64,000 nucleotides of DNA from Pelagicoccus enzymogenes. Lineage in GTDB: Bacteria > Verrucomicrobiota > Verrucomicrobiia > Opitutales > Opitutaceae. A program made the translations under genes and the position numbers. The DNA lies in NCBI RefSeq assembly GCF_014803405.1, contig NZ_JACYFG010000007.1, forward strand, positions 372,001-436,000, in the 5' to 3' direction. The notes beneath the pieces were generated by a model. The model was not told where the DNA came from. It saw only the letters and a program-made list of their open reading frames with translations, and did no database searches. Position 1 is the stretch's first letter. Every line of letters begins with the position of its first letter. Of this stretch, positions 25,365 to 34,355 are shown in pieces.

Positions 25365-26567
25365 ATGAAGATTGAAATACCCAGAGAATGCGAGCGCCTC
25401 GGCGCGGTACAGATTTACGGCCTCCAGAAAGTTTACGAACTCGACAGCGGAGGCAATTCAGGCCGAGCGGACACCTCCCACAACGATGTAATCCGAAGCA
25501 TCCCGTCCGAGGCACTCTACGAGCGACAAAAGGACATGGCCATCGTGGTGCCGGTCAAGAACGAGCGCCTCAAGCTAATCGAGGGCGTTTTGGTAGGGAT
25601 TCCTCACCCATGCCAAATCATCGTAGTTTCAAACAGTCCAAGGGGACCCGTAGATCGCTTCCATATCGAAAAGGAAGCGATTACTAATTTCTGCAAGTTC
25701 ACCAACAAGAAGGTGCTGGTAGTGCATCAAAAGGATGCCGCTATCGCCAAGGCGATCGAGATGGCCGGCTACGGCGAGTTGCTGGGAGAGGACGGACTCG
25801 TTCGTTCCGGCAAGGCCGAAGGGATGATCATGGGAACCTTGCTAGCGCGTTGGCTCAACAACAAGTACATTGGATTCGTCGACAGCGACAACTATTTCCC
25901 AGGCGCGGTGCACGAGTACGTGCAAGAGTACGCTGCGGGATTCGAGATGTTCGATACCAAGAGCACCTTCGTCCGTATCTCTTGGAACTCGAAGCCGAAG
26001 GTCATGGAGAATTCGCTCTTCTTCGCTAAGTGGGGCCGCAGTTCCGTGCACTCCAACAAGACTTTGAACCTATTGCTGTCTCATTTCAGTGGATACGAGA
26101 CGGAGGTCGTCAAAACCGGAAACGCCGGAGAGCATGCTCTGACGGTAGACCTTGCGCTCAATCTTGAGTACGCGTCCGGTTATGCGGTGGAGACTCACCA
26201 CTACGTGAACATCATCGAGAGTTGGGGGGGCATCCTGCCGCCTAACGAGGAAATTGTTCATCGTGACAAGGTGACGATTTGCCAGATCGAGTCCCGCAAT
26301 CCCCACCTGCACGAGTCGAAGGGCGACGAGCATGTGGAAGACATGATCGACGCCTCGCTTTCCGTCATTTACAACTCGCCGCTGTGTCCAGAGCTTCTCA
26401 AGCGAGAAATCGCTGAAGATAGAGCCCTGCGCATGAGGCTGGAAAAGCCGGAGGGAATCGCTCCGGTTCGCGTTTACAGTAATCTTAGTAACTTAAAATT
26501 GGATACCTTCTTGGAGCACTGCGAAGCAGCCTTCAGCAGTGAGTCTGAATCCTTGTCGCTCGTATAA
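25365..26567 (+). CDS. mpgS: Mannosyl-3-phosphoglycerate synthase (GT55)
   Basis: MpgS transfers mannose from GDP-mannose to 3-phosphoglycerate, the first step of mannosylglycerate synthesis. The 400-residue protein matches the family throughout: ERLGAVQIYGLQKVYELDSG, IVVPVKNERLKLIEGVL, VVSNSPRG, SGKAEGMIMGTLLA, the metal-binding FVDSDNYFPGAVHEY near residue 171, ISWNSKPKV, GNAGEHALTVDLAL and a YAVETHHYVNIIESWGG block. The start is the ATG at 25365, where the conserved N-terminus begins; a TTG at 25329 would add 12 residues. mpgP follows after 41 bases. Mannosylglycerate is a compatible solute best known from thermophiles and red algae. Confidence 0.95.
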   Translation: MKIEIPRECERLGAVQIYGLQKVYELDSGGNSGRADTSHNDVIRSIPSEALYERQKDMAIVVPVKNERLKLIEGVLVGIPHPCQIIVVSNSPRGPVDRFHIEKEAITNFCKFTNKKVLVVHQKDAAIAKAIEMAGYGELLGEDGLVRSGKAEGMIMGTLLARWLNNKYIGFVDSDNYFPGAVHEYVQEYAAGFEMFDTKSTFVRISWNSKPKVMENSLFFAKWGRSSVHSNKTLNLLLSHFSGYETEVVKTGNAGEHALTVDLALNLEYASGYAVETHHYVNIIESWGGILPPNEEIVHRDKVTICQIESRNPHLHESKGDEHVEDMIDASLSVIYNSPLCPELLKREIAEDRALRMRLEKPEGIAPVRVYSNLSNLKLDTFLEHCEAAFSSESESLSLV

Positions 26568-26608
26568 CTCTTACGATTCATCGCTCGTATCCCCCTCGGA
26601 CCCCGATA

Positions 26609-27442
26609 ATGGAAACTAGAAAAACCGCAATTTTCACTGATTTGGATGGCACGTTGATCGATTTCAACGACTACTCCAGCGAGCTCGCTCGGCCGTATGT
26701 GCAGCGACTGATCGAGCTCGGCTACCTAGTCGTCTTTTGTTCGTCGAAGACATTTCAGGAGCAGCGAGTGCTCCAGGAGGAACTCGGTATCGAGATGCCG
26801 TGCATCGTGGAAAATGGCAGCGCTATCATTGCGCCGCCTGGTTTCTGGGACGAGTCCATTACGCCGGTTCGTATTGTCAATGGCTGGCAGAGAGTGGAGC
26901 TCGGCAAGCCGGCGGCGGAAATTCGTCAGCGCTTGGCTCGCGTCGAGTCGAAATTTGGGGAGTCCCTTCTCGGCTTTAGTCGCATGATGACGGAGGATGT
27001 CGCCAGCATCACTGGCCTGGATATCGGTTCAGCCCGTCGAGCTCAGGAGCGCGAGTACAGCGAGACCTTATCCGCGAAGCTCCCGCAGGACGTTTGGGAA
27101 AGTTTGGATTCAGCTTTTGAATACGAAGGACTCAAGTGCTTGCCGGGTGGTCGCTTTCACACTGTAATCGACAGCAGCGCGGACAAGGGCGCAGCCATTA
27201 GGAAGTTCGCAGAATTGTGGAAGGCTCAATCGAGCGAGACGCTTGTCTCTTTTGGACTGGGCGATAGCGAGAACGACCAAGAGTTGCTGGAAAACGTTGA
27301 CTGGCCGCACTTGGTGAAGCGACCGAATGGGTCTTGGGCTGGGATCGACGGTCGCAGAATCGAACGCGTCAATGGCGTTGGTCCGAGAGGTTGGGTGAAG
27401 GTTGCCAAGCAGCTGTTGGGAGAGACGCCTGCCAAGGTTTAG
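26609..27442 (+). CDS. mpgP: Mannosyl-3-phosphoglycerate phosphatase (HAD superfamily)
   Basis: MpgP removes the phosphate from mannosyl-3-phosphoglycerate to yield mannosylglycerate. The 277-residue HAD phosphatase has motif I FTDLDGTLID with both aspartates, motif II region VVFCSSKTFQEQ, the cap segment SRMMTEDVASITGL, the lysine motif ADKGAAIRKF and motif III/IV GLGDSENDQELL. The Cof/MPGP subfamily and the mpgS neighbour together fix the assignment. The leader is pyrimidine-rich. Confidence 0.94.
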   Translation: METRKTAIFTDLDGTLIDFNDYSSELARPYVQRLIELGYLVVFCSSKTFQEQRVLQEELGIEMPCIVENGSAIIAPPGFWDESITPVRIVNGWQRVELGKPAAEIRQRLARVESKFGESLLGFSRMMTEDVASITGLDIGSARRAQEREYSETLSAKLPQDVWESLDSAFEYEGLKCLPGGRFHTVIDSSADKGAAIRKFAELWKAQSSETLVSFGLGDSENDQELLENVDWPHLVKRPNGSWAGIDGRRIERVNGVGPRGWVKVAKQLLGETPAKV

Positions 27443-27468
27443 CGAATTAGGGACGTATCAGATATTTC

Positions 27469-27511
27469 AAGACAGAACGTCGGGCCACTCGCGTATCTGT
27501 CTTCCCTTTTC
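27469..27511 (+). terminator. Possible terminator after mpgP
   Basis: AAGACAGA (27469-27476) and TCTGTCTT (27496-27503) form an 8-bp stem with a long 19-base loop, followed by CCCTTTTCT on the plus strand. The loop is long, so confidence is modest. Confidence 0.45.
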
Positions 27512-28900
27512 TCAGTAGCGGGTGAGCTGGTGGTCGATGCCGCAGGGACAGCGGGAATTCAAGGTACGTCCTTGCAGTTTTGGATTTGTCTTGCCCCCGT
27601 GGTAGCTGAGGTCGAAGAGCTTCACGGACTCGAAAGCTGATTTTACGAGGATTGCGGCCGCTTCCGGCGGATCGCCATCCTTGCGTTCGGCGGCGTTTTC
27701 GAAGAGGGCCTTTACCACGCTGCTGGTGAATTCGCTTCCTTTCTCCCCTTGTGCGATTCCGAAAGCGTCCTCGAAGCTACCACCTCCCAAGGTCTCGACC
27801 GCGCTGGAATAGGTGTATTCGTTGAGCGCGCAAGCGGTGAGGACGCTCTCCGTGTTGGGAATCCGCAATAGGTCAGCGGCGAAGCCTTCTGCATTGTTGG
27901 TATCCACGATGAAGTTAAGGTGGCAGGTCTTGAGCTCGTCGAAAATGACGGCGAAGTCTTCCGGGTAAAACTTCAAGGCTGGTTTCCGGTTTTGTTCGCG
28001 ACCAGCGTAGGCAAAGGGGATATCGAAAGAGACTTCTTCGCGATAGTCGGATTTCTCGAGGGAGGTTTCCCCTGTGATGTATACCAGCACCTCTTCGCAG
28101 CAGTCGTTGAAGTCTTGGTGTATGTTTATGAAGTTGATCAATTGGTAGATGCCGGCGCCTTTGGGAGCGGCTAGATCCAGGTAAGCTCGTTTCTCGCCTG
28201 TGGCTGGATCGTGGATGAACTCCTGAACGTAGTAGCCGTTCGCGGTCAAGGCTGCGGCCATCGCGTCCAAGTTGTCGATGGATTCAGGGCTTCGGCTGAG
28301 GTCGGTCAGGTTATGGATGAGCACGGCGTAGGCTCGCTGCTCGTTTGGACAGCGGTCGCTCGACATGCGGGGAGGCCAGTGTTCCGCTTTGTGAGCTAGG
28401 ATGGATTCCGTGTCGCGGAATGGAGTCCTCTGTGTCCATGACTTGTCGTAGAAGACGTTCTCGTCCCGCAATAGTTCGGATGCGCTGCTCCAGATGCTCT
28501 CCTCGTTGAGGAGGGGGAGGTGGGATCTGCGGTAGACCTTGATTTTCGGTTCCTCGTAAGTGAGTACCGCAAAAGCAGTGGGATGCTTGAAGTAGGCGCC
28601 CGGCTCGTAGTCGATGAACGCGAACCATTCGTATTCGCTGGGGTGATACATCGCGGAGGAGGAACGTTCTCCGAGGGAATCGTTCCTCTTGAGCAGATCG
28701 TAGTACAAAGTTGCTCGGGCCCCGCTGCGTTCGCTCCAGTCAATTCCCTTGAGGAAATGAGACTTCGCGTCATCCACGTTGGTGACTTCCTCGATTTCCG
28801 CCGCTTTGGGGGACGGTTCTTGTCTTTGGTCGCTACAGGCCGAGAGGGCAAGAGCCGCCACGAAAAACAGCAGTTTCGCGCCTGCATGTTCCTGTTTCAT
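27512..28900 (-). CDS. Lipoprotein with caspase-like fold lacking catalytic residues
   Basis: A 462-residue lipoprotein: the signal peptide ends in a lipobox (ALSACS, Cys near 22). The first half (30-190) is unrecognised. From about 195 the pattern resembles a caspase/C14 domain: AYAVLIHNLTD, then SIDNLDAMAAALTANGYYVQEF, then VLVYITGE where active enzymes have xxSGHG (about 272). FIVDTNNAEGF (about 332) stands where they have DxCxSG, and VLTACALNEYTYSS plus GSFEDAF stand where they have ASxxxxxSxE and GxFT. Both the His and the Cys appear replaced, so if the fold is right this is a pseudo-enzyme. The C-terminus ends RCPCGIDHQLTRY. The gene is convergent to mpgP. Confidence 0.7.
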   Translation of the reverse strand: MKQEHAGAKLLFFVAALALSACSDQRQEPSPKAAEIEEVTNVDDAKSHFLKGIDWSERSGARATLYYDLLKRNDSLGERSSSAMYHPSEYEWFAFIDYEPGAYFKHPTAFAVLTYEEPKIKVYRRSHLPLLNEESIWSSASELLRDENVFYDKSWTQRTPFRDTESILAHKAEHWPPRMSSDRCPNEQRAYAVLIHNLTDLSRSPESIDNLDAMAAALTANGYYVQEFIHDPATGEKRAYLDLAAPKGAGIYQLINFINIHQDFNDCCEEVLVYITGETSLEKSDYREEVSFDIPFAYAGREQNRKPALKFYPEDFAVIFDELKTCHLNFIVDTNNAEGFAADLLRIPNTESVLTACALNEYTYSSAVETLGGGSFEDAFGIAQGEKGSEFTSSVVKALFENAAERKDGDPPEAAAILVKSAFESVKLFDLSYHGGKTNPKLQGRTLNSRCPCGIDHQLTRY

Positions 28901-28977
28901 GGCCTTGTTTCAAACTAGCTAATGACATGGACTTTGTAAAGTAGAAACGCTTATTTGGAAGTTGAGGTGATGGCGCG

Positions 28978-29004
28978 AAAAAGGCGACCTTTTCTAGGTC
29001 GCCT
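28978..29004 (-). terminator. Terminator after purD
   Basis: An 8-bp perfect stem AGGCGACC/GGTCGCCT (28982-28989, 28997-29004) with a 7-base loop is followed on the minus strand by a run of T (complement of 28978-28982). It lies 51 bases beyond the purD stop. Confidence 0.8.
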
Positions 29005-29054
29005 CAGGAGTGATTCCAGCAGGGCTTCGATTGCTCGAGCTTTCTTGGAATTGG

Positions 29055-30347
29055 CTACTTCTGCCGATTCAGTTCCTTAAAACCGATATCGCGACGAAGG
29101 TACTTAGACTTGAAGTCGATCTTGTCGCAGAGAGCGTAGGCTTTGTCGGCGGCGGTCTTCAGATCGGGGCCGAGGGCGGTAACGCCGAGGACGCGCCCTC
29201 CGTTGGTAACCACGTTCTTGTCCGCGTCGAACTTCGTGCCGGCGTGAAAGATGATTTCTTGCTCTCCTACGGAATCCGGGAAGGAGATAACTTCGCCCTT
29301 CGGGTAGGAGCCTGGGTAGCCGTTGCTGGCGAGCACCACAACCATAGCGTAGTCGTCTCTCACCTTGACGTCGAGTTTACCCAGCTCGCCCTTCGCGGCG
29401 GCGAGCATGATTTTCACGGGATCAGTCTCCAGGCGAGTGAGCAGCACCTGGGTCTCGGGATCCCCAAAGCGGGTATTGAACTCGAGTACCTTGGGTCCGT
29501 TCTTGGTGATCATGAGCCCGATGAAGAGGGTGCCGCGGAAGTCAATGCCCTCAGCGGCGATGCCTTCCACTGAAGGTTTTACGATGCTCTCTTCGATCTC
29601 GGCCATGAGGGCGTCGTTGATCAGGTCAGCTGGGGAGTAGGCTCCCATGCCACCTGTGTTGGGACCGATGTCGCCTTCGTAGGCCTGCTTGTGGTCTTGG
29701 CTGGTGGGGAGAATGACGTAGTCCTTTCCAGAGACGATGACGTGGATGGATGTCTCCTCGCCGAAGAGGCACTCTTCGATGAGTACTTCCTTAGAGGCGT
29801 CCCCGAATGCGCCGCCGTCGATCATGTCGGTCACAGTCTTTGTGGCTTCGTCCAAGTCCTGGGCGATGATGACGCCCTTGCCGGCGGCCAATCCGTCTGC
29901 CTTGATGACGATCGGCATCGAAGCTGTCTGAAGGTACTCGATGGCGGCTGCTGATTCCGTGAAGCTGGCGGCGGCACCCGTAGGGATATTGTACTTGAGG
30001 AGAACTTCCTTGGTGTAGTTCTTGGAGCCTTCGAGGCGTCCTCCGTCGGCTTTGGGACCGTAGGCGAGGATGTTCTCTTTTTGCAACTCGTCTACCAGGC
30101 CGAGGGTGAGGGGAACCTCTGGCCCTACGATCACGAAGTCGACTGACTCCTTCTTGGCCAAGGCGACGAGGCCTGCGATGTCGTCTGCGGCTACGTCGAA
30201 GCAATCGCAATCCGCCGCAATGCCTGGATTTCCGGGCGCGGCGATGGTGCGGCTGACCAGGGGGCTTTTCACGCACGCGGCTGCGAGTGTGTGCTCGCGA
30301 CCGCCGGATCCGACGACTAGGGCTGTAAGAGGAGAGTTTTCAGACAT
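29055..30347 (-). CDS. purD: Phosphoribosylamine--glycine ligase
   Basis: PurD joins glycine to phosphoribosylamine with ATP in the second step of purine synthesis. The 430-residue ATP-grasp enzyme begins with GSGGREHTLAAACVKSPLV, has the N-domain AAPGNPGIA, VIVGPEVPLTLG, the ATP-grasp core (VIKADGLAAGKGVIIA; LIEECLFGEETSIHVIVSG; PNTGGMGAYSPA) and FNTRFGDPETQVLL. Length is normal. It stands alone on the minus strand with its own terminator, divergent from the PutA-type gene across 248 bases. Confidence 0.97.
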   Translation of the reverse strand: MSENSPLTALVVGSGGREHTLAAACVKSPLVSRTIAAPGNPGIAADCDCFDVAADDIAGLVALAKKESVDFVIVGPEVPLTLGLVDELQKENILAYGPKADGGRLEGSKNYTKEVLLKYNIPTGAAASFTESAAAIEYLQTASMPIVIKADGLAAGKGVIIAQDLDEATKTVTDMIDGGAFGDASKEVLIEECLFGEETSIHVIVSGKDYVILPTSQDHKQAYEGDIGPNTGGMGAYSPADLINDALMAEIEESIVKPSVEGIAAEGIDFRGTLFIGLMITKNGPKVLEFNTRFGDPETQVLLTRLETDPVKIMLAAAKGELGKLDVKVRDDYAMVVVLASNGYPGSYPKGEVISFPDSVGEQEIIFHAGTKFDADKNVVTNGGRVLGVTALGPDLKTAADKAYALCDKIDFKSKYLRRDIGFKELNRQK

Positions 30348-30595
30348 GGGACTGGGAGTTTGGGAAGGCTACGGGGATGTCAATTGTTTTGGCTCTCCGT
30401 GGACTAGTTCAAGGCTCGGCTGCAAGACATAGGATAGACTGCTTCGATTACTGCTTGATTCGCCGGGAAGTAGGTTTTGGGATGTCTGGATCTGCACCAT
30501 TGAAGACAGGCAAAGGGATGAGCGCAATGTCGCGCTGTGAGATGTCCCGAAAACGAGTTGAGAAATGAGCCAATTGTCAGAGGTGCCTTAAGCGT

Positions 30596-33500
30596 ATGGA
30601 GGAAGGAATCATATCTCGAAGTGTCGAGCTCGCGGAGCGTTGGCAGAAAGAAAGCAACCGTCTCAAGACGAAGCGTCAGCTGGAGTTTGACGAAAAGGTG
30701 GCAAAGATGGTGCGCAATCCGGTTAACAAAGTTTTCCTTACGGAGCTCATCGACCAGAGTTTCCGTCCGCGCGAAGCGAAGCGGGTCGCCGATCAAATCG
30801 GGTATTTGCTAGGCAAATACAAGAACGTCGACTTGTTCGATGCCTTCGAGTCGCTATTGATCGAATTGTTTAACAAGGTAGGCAAGCGGGTTCCCGGCGT
30901 ATCGGTTCCAGCAATTGTCGGGCGAATCAGATCGGAGACTTCCGGGGTGATTCTGGAAGGGGAGGAAGAGGCCCTCGCCAAGCACGTTAGCCGTCGGAAA
31001 AAGGAAAAGATCGGGTCGAACGTCAACATAATCGGAGAAGCCTTGCTGGGAGAAGAAGAAGCGGCGAAGCGTATCCAAATTTACAAGGACGCGCTCGATT
31101 CGGATTCTGTTAACTATCTTTCGATTAAAATTTCGACCATCTACTCTCAGATCACGCCGCTTGCGTTCGAAGAGACCGTCGAGGTTTTGGTCGAGCGTTT
31201 GAGCGAACTTTTTCGCAGCGCCCAGAAGAACCGTTTTGCAGCGGAAAACGGGGAAATGCAGCAGAAGTTCATAAACCTCGACATGGAAGAGTACAGGGAT
31301 CTCGCTCTCACGGTGGAAGCGTTCCAGCGGACTCTCGACCTTCCGGAATTCAAAGGCCTGAGGGCAGGAATCGTCTTGCAGGCGTACCTCCCGGACACCT
31401 ACGAATGGCATCGAAAGTTGACGGAGTGGGCCAAGGCCCGCGTCGCCGACGGCGGAGCTCCCATCAAGATGCGAATCGTGAAGGGGGCGAACATGGATAT
31501 GGAGCAAACAGAGTCGTCTATGCGTGGATGGCCTCAAGCTCCCTATCATGAAAAACTGGATACGGATGCCAACTACAAGCGAATGCTGCGTTATGCGCTC
31601 CAGCCTGAGAACGCGCGCTGTGTCGAACTAGGAATCGCTTCGCATAACCTGTTCGAATTGGCTCACGCCCATCTTTTAGCGGAGGAACTGGGGACTTCGC
31701 AGCATTTGGTTTTCGAAATGTTGGAAGGCATGGCCGATGCGACGGTGAAGGCCTTGAATAACGAGGGCAGGCCGATCCTTCTTTACGCTCCGGTCGCGAC
31801 CAAAGCTCACTTCACCCACGCGATTGCCTATTACGTGCGTCGTCTTGACGAGAATACCAGCCCGCAAAACTTCCTGACGCATAGTTTCAACTTGGAACCG
31901 GGCGACGAAGATTGGACCTTCTTGGCGAACCAATTCCGCTTTTCCTTCGGACGGATCAGTCGTTTGAGAGGCGAGCCGTTTCGCTTGCAGGACAGGCTCA
32001 ACGAGCAGAGCGGTCGTTCGCGGTCAACCTTCCAGAGCGACCGGTTTCGCGAGGAACCGGATACGGATTGGACATTGGCTGCCAATCGCGATTGGGCAGA
32101 GCTTATTCGTGGCAAGTGGAAAGCGGTACCCAAGGGCAAAGTTGAAGAGATCCCGATTTCCGTTGGGGATGAATTCCTGTATGAGGGATTGGATACGCAG
32201 GAAATAATCGACCATTCGCAGTACGAAGAGAACTTGCCAATTGCTCGTTACGCGCTTGCGAGAATCGATGATATCGACAGGGCGATGGAGATTGCGGCGT
32301 CGGACGCGAGCGGCTGGGCCAGAATGGGCTCGTCTGAGAGGCATGAGATTTTGAGCTCCGCGGCGGAGGAATTACGGCAAGCGCGCGGAGACTTGATAGG
32401 AGTCGCGGCAGCGGAAGTGGGCAAGCTCTTCAGCGAGACGGATCCGGAAGTCTCGGAGGCGATCGACTTTGCGGAGTTCTATCCATTTGCGATGCGCCGT
32501 TTCGAGGAGCGAGCCAATCTGAAGTTCAGAGGAAAAGGAGTGGGCGTTGTCATTCCTCCGTGGAATTTTCCGATCGCGATCCCCGCTGGCGGCGTTTTAG
32601 CCTCTTTGGCTGCCGGTAACAACACGATCATAAAGCCGTCGCCGCAAGCGACCTATTGTAGCTGGCTGATATGCCAAGCTCTTTGGAAGGCGGGAGTGCC
32701 TAAGTCAGCATTGCAGTTTTTGCCTTGCCGCAATGACCCGGAAGCAAGCCATATCGCGATGCATCCAAAAACTGCATACGTAATTTTCACGGGCAGCACG
32801 CGCACCGCTCTCAACATGCTGAAGAAACGTCCTCAACTTCCGCTCTATGCCGAAACGGGAGGCAAGAATGCGATGATCGTCTCGTCGATGGCGGATCGCG
32901 ACAAAGCGATTGCGGACATTATCCAGTCAGCCTACGGAAATTCCGGACAAAAGTGTTCCGCGACCTCGTTGGTCATCTTGCAGCGTTCGCTCTTCGAAGA
33001 CGAAGCGTTCCGTTCTTCGTTGGTGGATGCAGCGAAGAGCCTGCCAGTAGGCTACGCATGGGATTTCAAAAGCAAGTTTGGACCCTTGGCGAATCCGGTT
33101 GGAGGGCCCTTAAAGAAAGCGATCGAGTCTATCGGCAAGGACGAAGAGTGGGCGCTTCGTCCAGAGCTATCGGAAAAGGATCCGCACATGGTAACTCCGG
33201 GAATCTTGTGGAACGTGACCCAGTCGTCTTTCTGCTACCGGAAGGAGCTCTTTGGCCCAGTGATTGGCGTAATGTGCTACGATAGCTTGGACGAGGCCAT
33301 TCGCTTGGTGAACGAAACGGACTACGGTTTGACCTCTGGTATCCACTCTTTGGACGAACGGGAAATCGCTCAATGGCGCGAGGCGATCCGAGCTGGTAAT
33401 CTATATATCAACCGCGGCACGACGGGTGCGATCGTTTTGCGTCAACCATTCGGTGGAATGGCGAAGTCGGCGATCGGTCCTGGTGTGAAGGTCGGCGGTT

Positions 33501-34252
33501 GGAATTATCCCTTGGAGTTCTGCGATGCCGAAGAGACAGGCTTGCCGCGGGATCGCCGACCAAACGACCCGCTGTTGACTCGATTCGATTTTATGATCGA
33601 GAGCTTTCCCGACGAGATCGACGAGATCGAAGCCGCTCGTTTGAGGGCGGCCTTCGAGAGTTCGCTTTACGAGTACGAGAATGTTTTCAGCAAAATCGAA
33701 GATTACTTCAAGATACGCGGTGAAACGAATCAAAGCCGGTATTTGAAAATCCATGACATGGCAGTCCGTATCGAGGCTTCTGATTCGCCCTTCAGCATTT
33801 TTTCTCGGCTTTTTAACGCCTACATTTCCAAGACGGAGCTCACGATCAGCGTTTCGCCAGATGTGCAAGAGGAACTGAGGGATTGGTTGCGAATGCACGC
33901 TCCGGACCTCCTGGCGGAGTTCATTGTCGAGGCGCAATCAGAGCTTTGCGCTCGCATGACTGAATACGAGCGGATCCGTTTCGCGAGCTCTGAGCAAGTC
34001 TCCGATGAGATTTGGAGCGCGGCCGCTAAGCGGGGCATCTATGTGGCTGCCAGTCCGCCATTGATCGATGCCCGATTGGAGCTGTTGCTCTACTTCCGAG
34101 AACAGTGCGTGACGCACTGCTACCATCGCTATGGAAATCTGGGTCAGCATCAGCTCGACGTCCATGCTGCGGATGTGCTGGCGCCTGGCGCGCTGCCTGA
34201 AGAAGTGTATGTATCGAATGGAGACGAGGAAAGCGAGGAGGACGACGAATAG
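30596..34252 (+). CDS. putA: Bifunctional proline dehydrogenase / glutamate-semialdehyde dehydrogenase (PutA-like)
   Basis: This 1218-residue enzyme oxidises proline to glutamate in two steps. The FAD-linked proline dehydrogenase barrel covers about 30-480, with KISTIYSQITPLAFEE, VKGANMDMEQTES and GIASHNLFELAHA. The NAD-linked aldehyde dehydrogenase covers about 510-975, with PPWNFPIAIPAGGVLASLAAGN, FTGSTRTALNML, the general-base AETGGKN near 752 and the catalytic cysteine in GQKCSATS near 786. About 240 residues follow that domain, ending in an acidic tail (EESEEDDE). No N-terminal DNA-binding domain is seen, so it should not be the self-regulating E. coli type. The gene is alone. Confidence 0.93.
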   Translation: MEEGIISRSVELAERWQKESNRLKTKRQLEFDEKVAKMVRNPVNKVFLTELIDQSFRPREAKRVADQIGYLLGKYKNVDLFDAFESLLIELFNKVGKRVPGVSVPAIVGRIRSETSGVILEGEEEALAKHVSRRKKEKIGSNVNIIGEALLGEEEAAKRIQIYKDALDSDSVNYLSIKISTIYSQITPLAFEETVEVLVERLSELFRSAQKNRFAAENGEMQQKFINLDMEEYRDLALTVEAFQRTLDLPEFKGLRAGIVLQAYLPDTYEWHRKLTEWAKARVADGGAPIKMRIVKGANMDMEQTESSMRGWPQAPYHEKLDTDANYKRMLRYALQPENARCVELGIASHNLFELAHAHLLAEELGTSQHLVFEMLEGMADATVKALNNEGRPILLYAPVATKAHFTHAIAYYVRRLDENTSPQNFLTHSFNLEPGDEDWTFLANQFRFSFGRISRLRGEPFRLQDRLNEQSGRSRSTFQSDRFREEPDTDWTLAANRDWAELIRGKWKAVPKGKVEEIPISVGDEFLYEGLDTQEIIDHSQYEENLPIARYALARIDDIDRAMEIAASDASGWARMGSSERHEILSSAAEELRQARGDLIGVAAAEVGKLFSETDPEVSEAIDFAEFYPFAMRRFEERANLKFRGKGVGVVIPPWNFPIAIPAGGVLASLAAGNNTIIKPSPQATYCSWLICQALWKAGVPKSALQFLPCRNDPEASHIAMHPKTAYVIFTGSTRTALNMLKKRPQLPLYAETGGKNAMIVSSMADRDKAIADIIQSAYGNSGQKCSATSLVILQRSLFEDEAFRSSLVDAAKSLPVGYAWDFKSKFGPLANPVGGPLKKAIESIGKDEEWALRPELSEKDPHMVTPGILWNVTQSSFCYRKELFGPVIGVMCYDSLDEAIRLVNETDYGLTSGIHSLDEREIAQWREAIRAGNLYINRGTTGAIVLRQPFGGMAKSAIGPGVKVGGWNYPLEFCDAEETGLPRDRRPNDPLLTRFDFMIESFPDEIDEIEAARLRAAFESSLYEYENVFSKIEDYFKIRGETNQSRYLKIHDMAVRIEASDSPFSIFSRLFNAYISKTELTISVSPDVQEELRDWLRMHAPDLLAEFIVEAQSELCARMTEYERIRFASSEQVSDEIWSAAAKRGIYVAASPPLIDARLELLLYFREQCVTHCYHRYGNLGQHQLDVHAADVLAPGALPEEVYVSNGDEESEEDDE

Positions 34253-34293
34253 GGCGGCTAGTCTTCGACATTTGCAATCCGTTACCGGGTCCG

Positions 34294-34319
34294 CCACTCT
34301 CCTTGTATCGGGAGAGTGG
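34294..34319. terminator. Hairpin between convergent putA and LOG-domain gene
   Basis: CCACTCTCC (34294-34302) pairs with GGAGAGTGG (34311-34319) across an 8-base loop. Neither side has a T-run, so it may be a roadblock or 3'-end stabiliser rather than a classic terminator. Confidence 0.45.
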
Positions 34320-34355
34320 AGAGCCTTGCAGGTAGCTTTTGCTCTGTTCCGCGCT

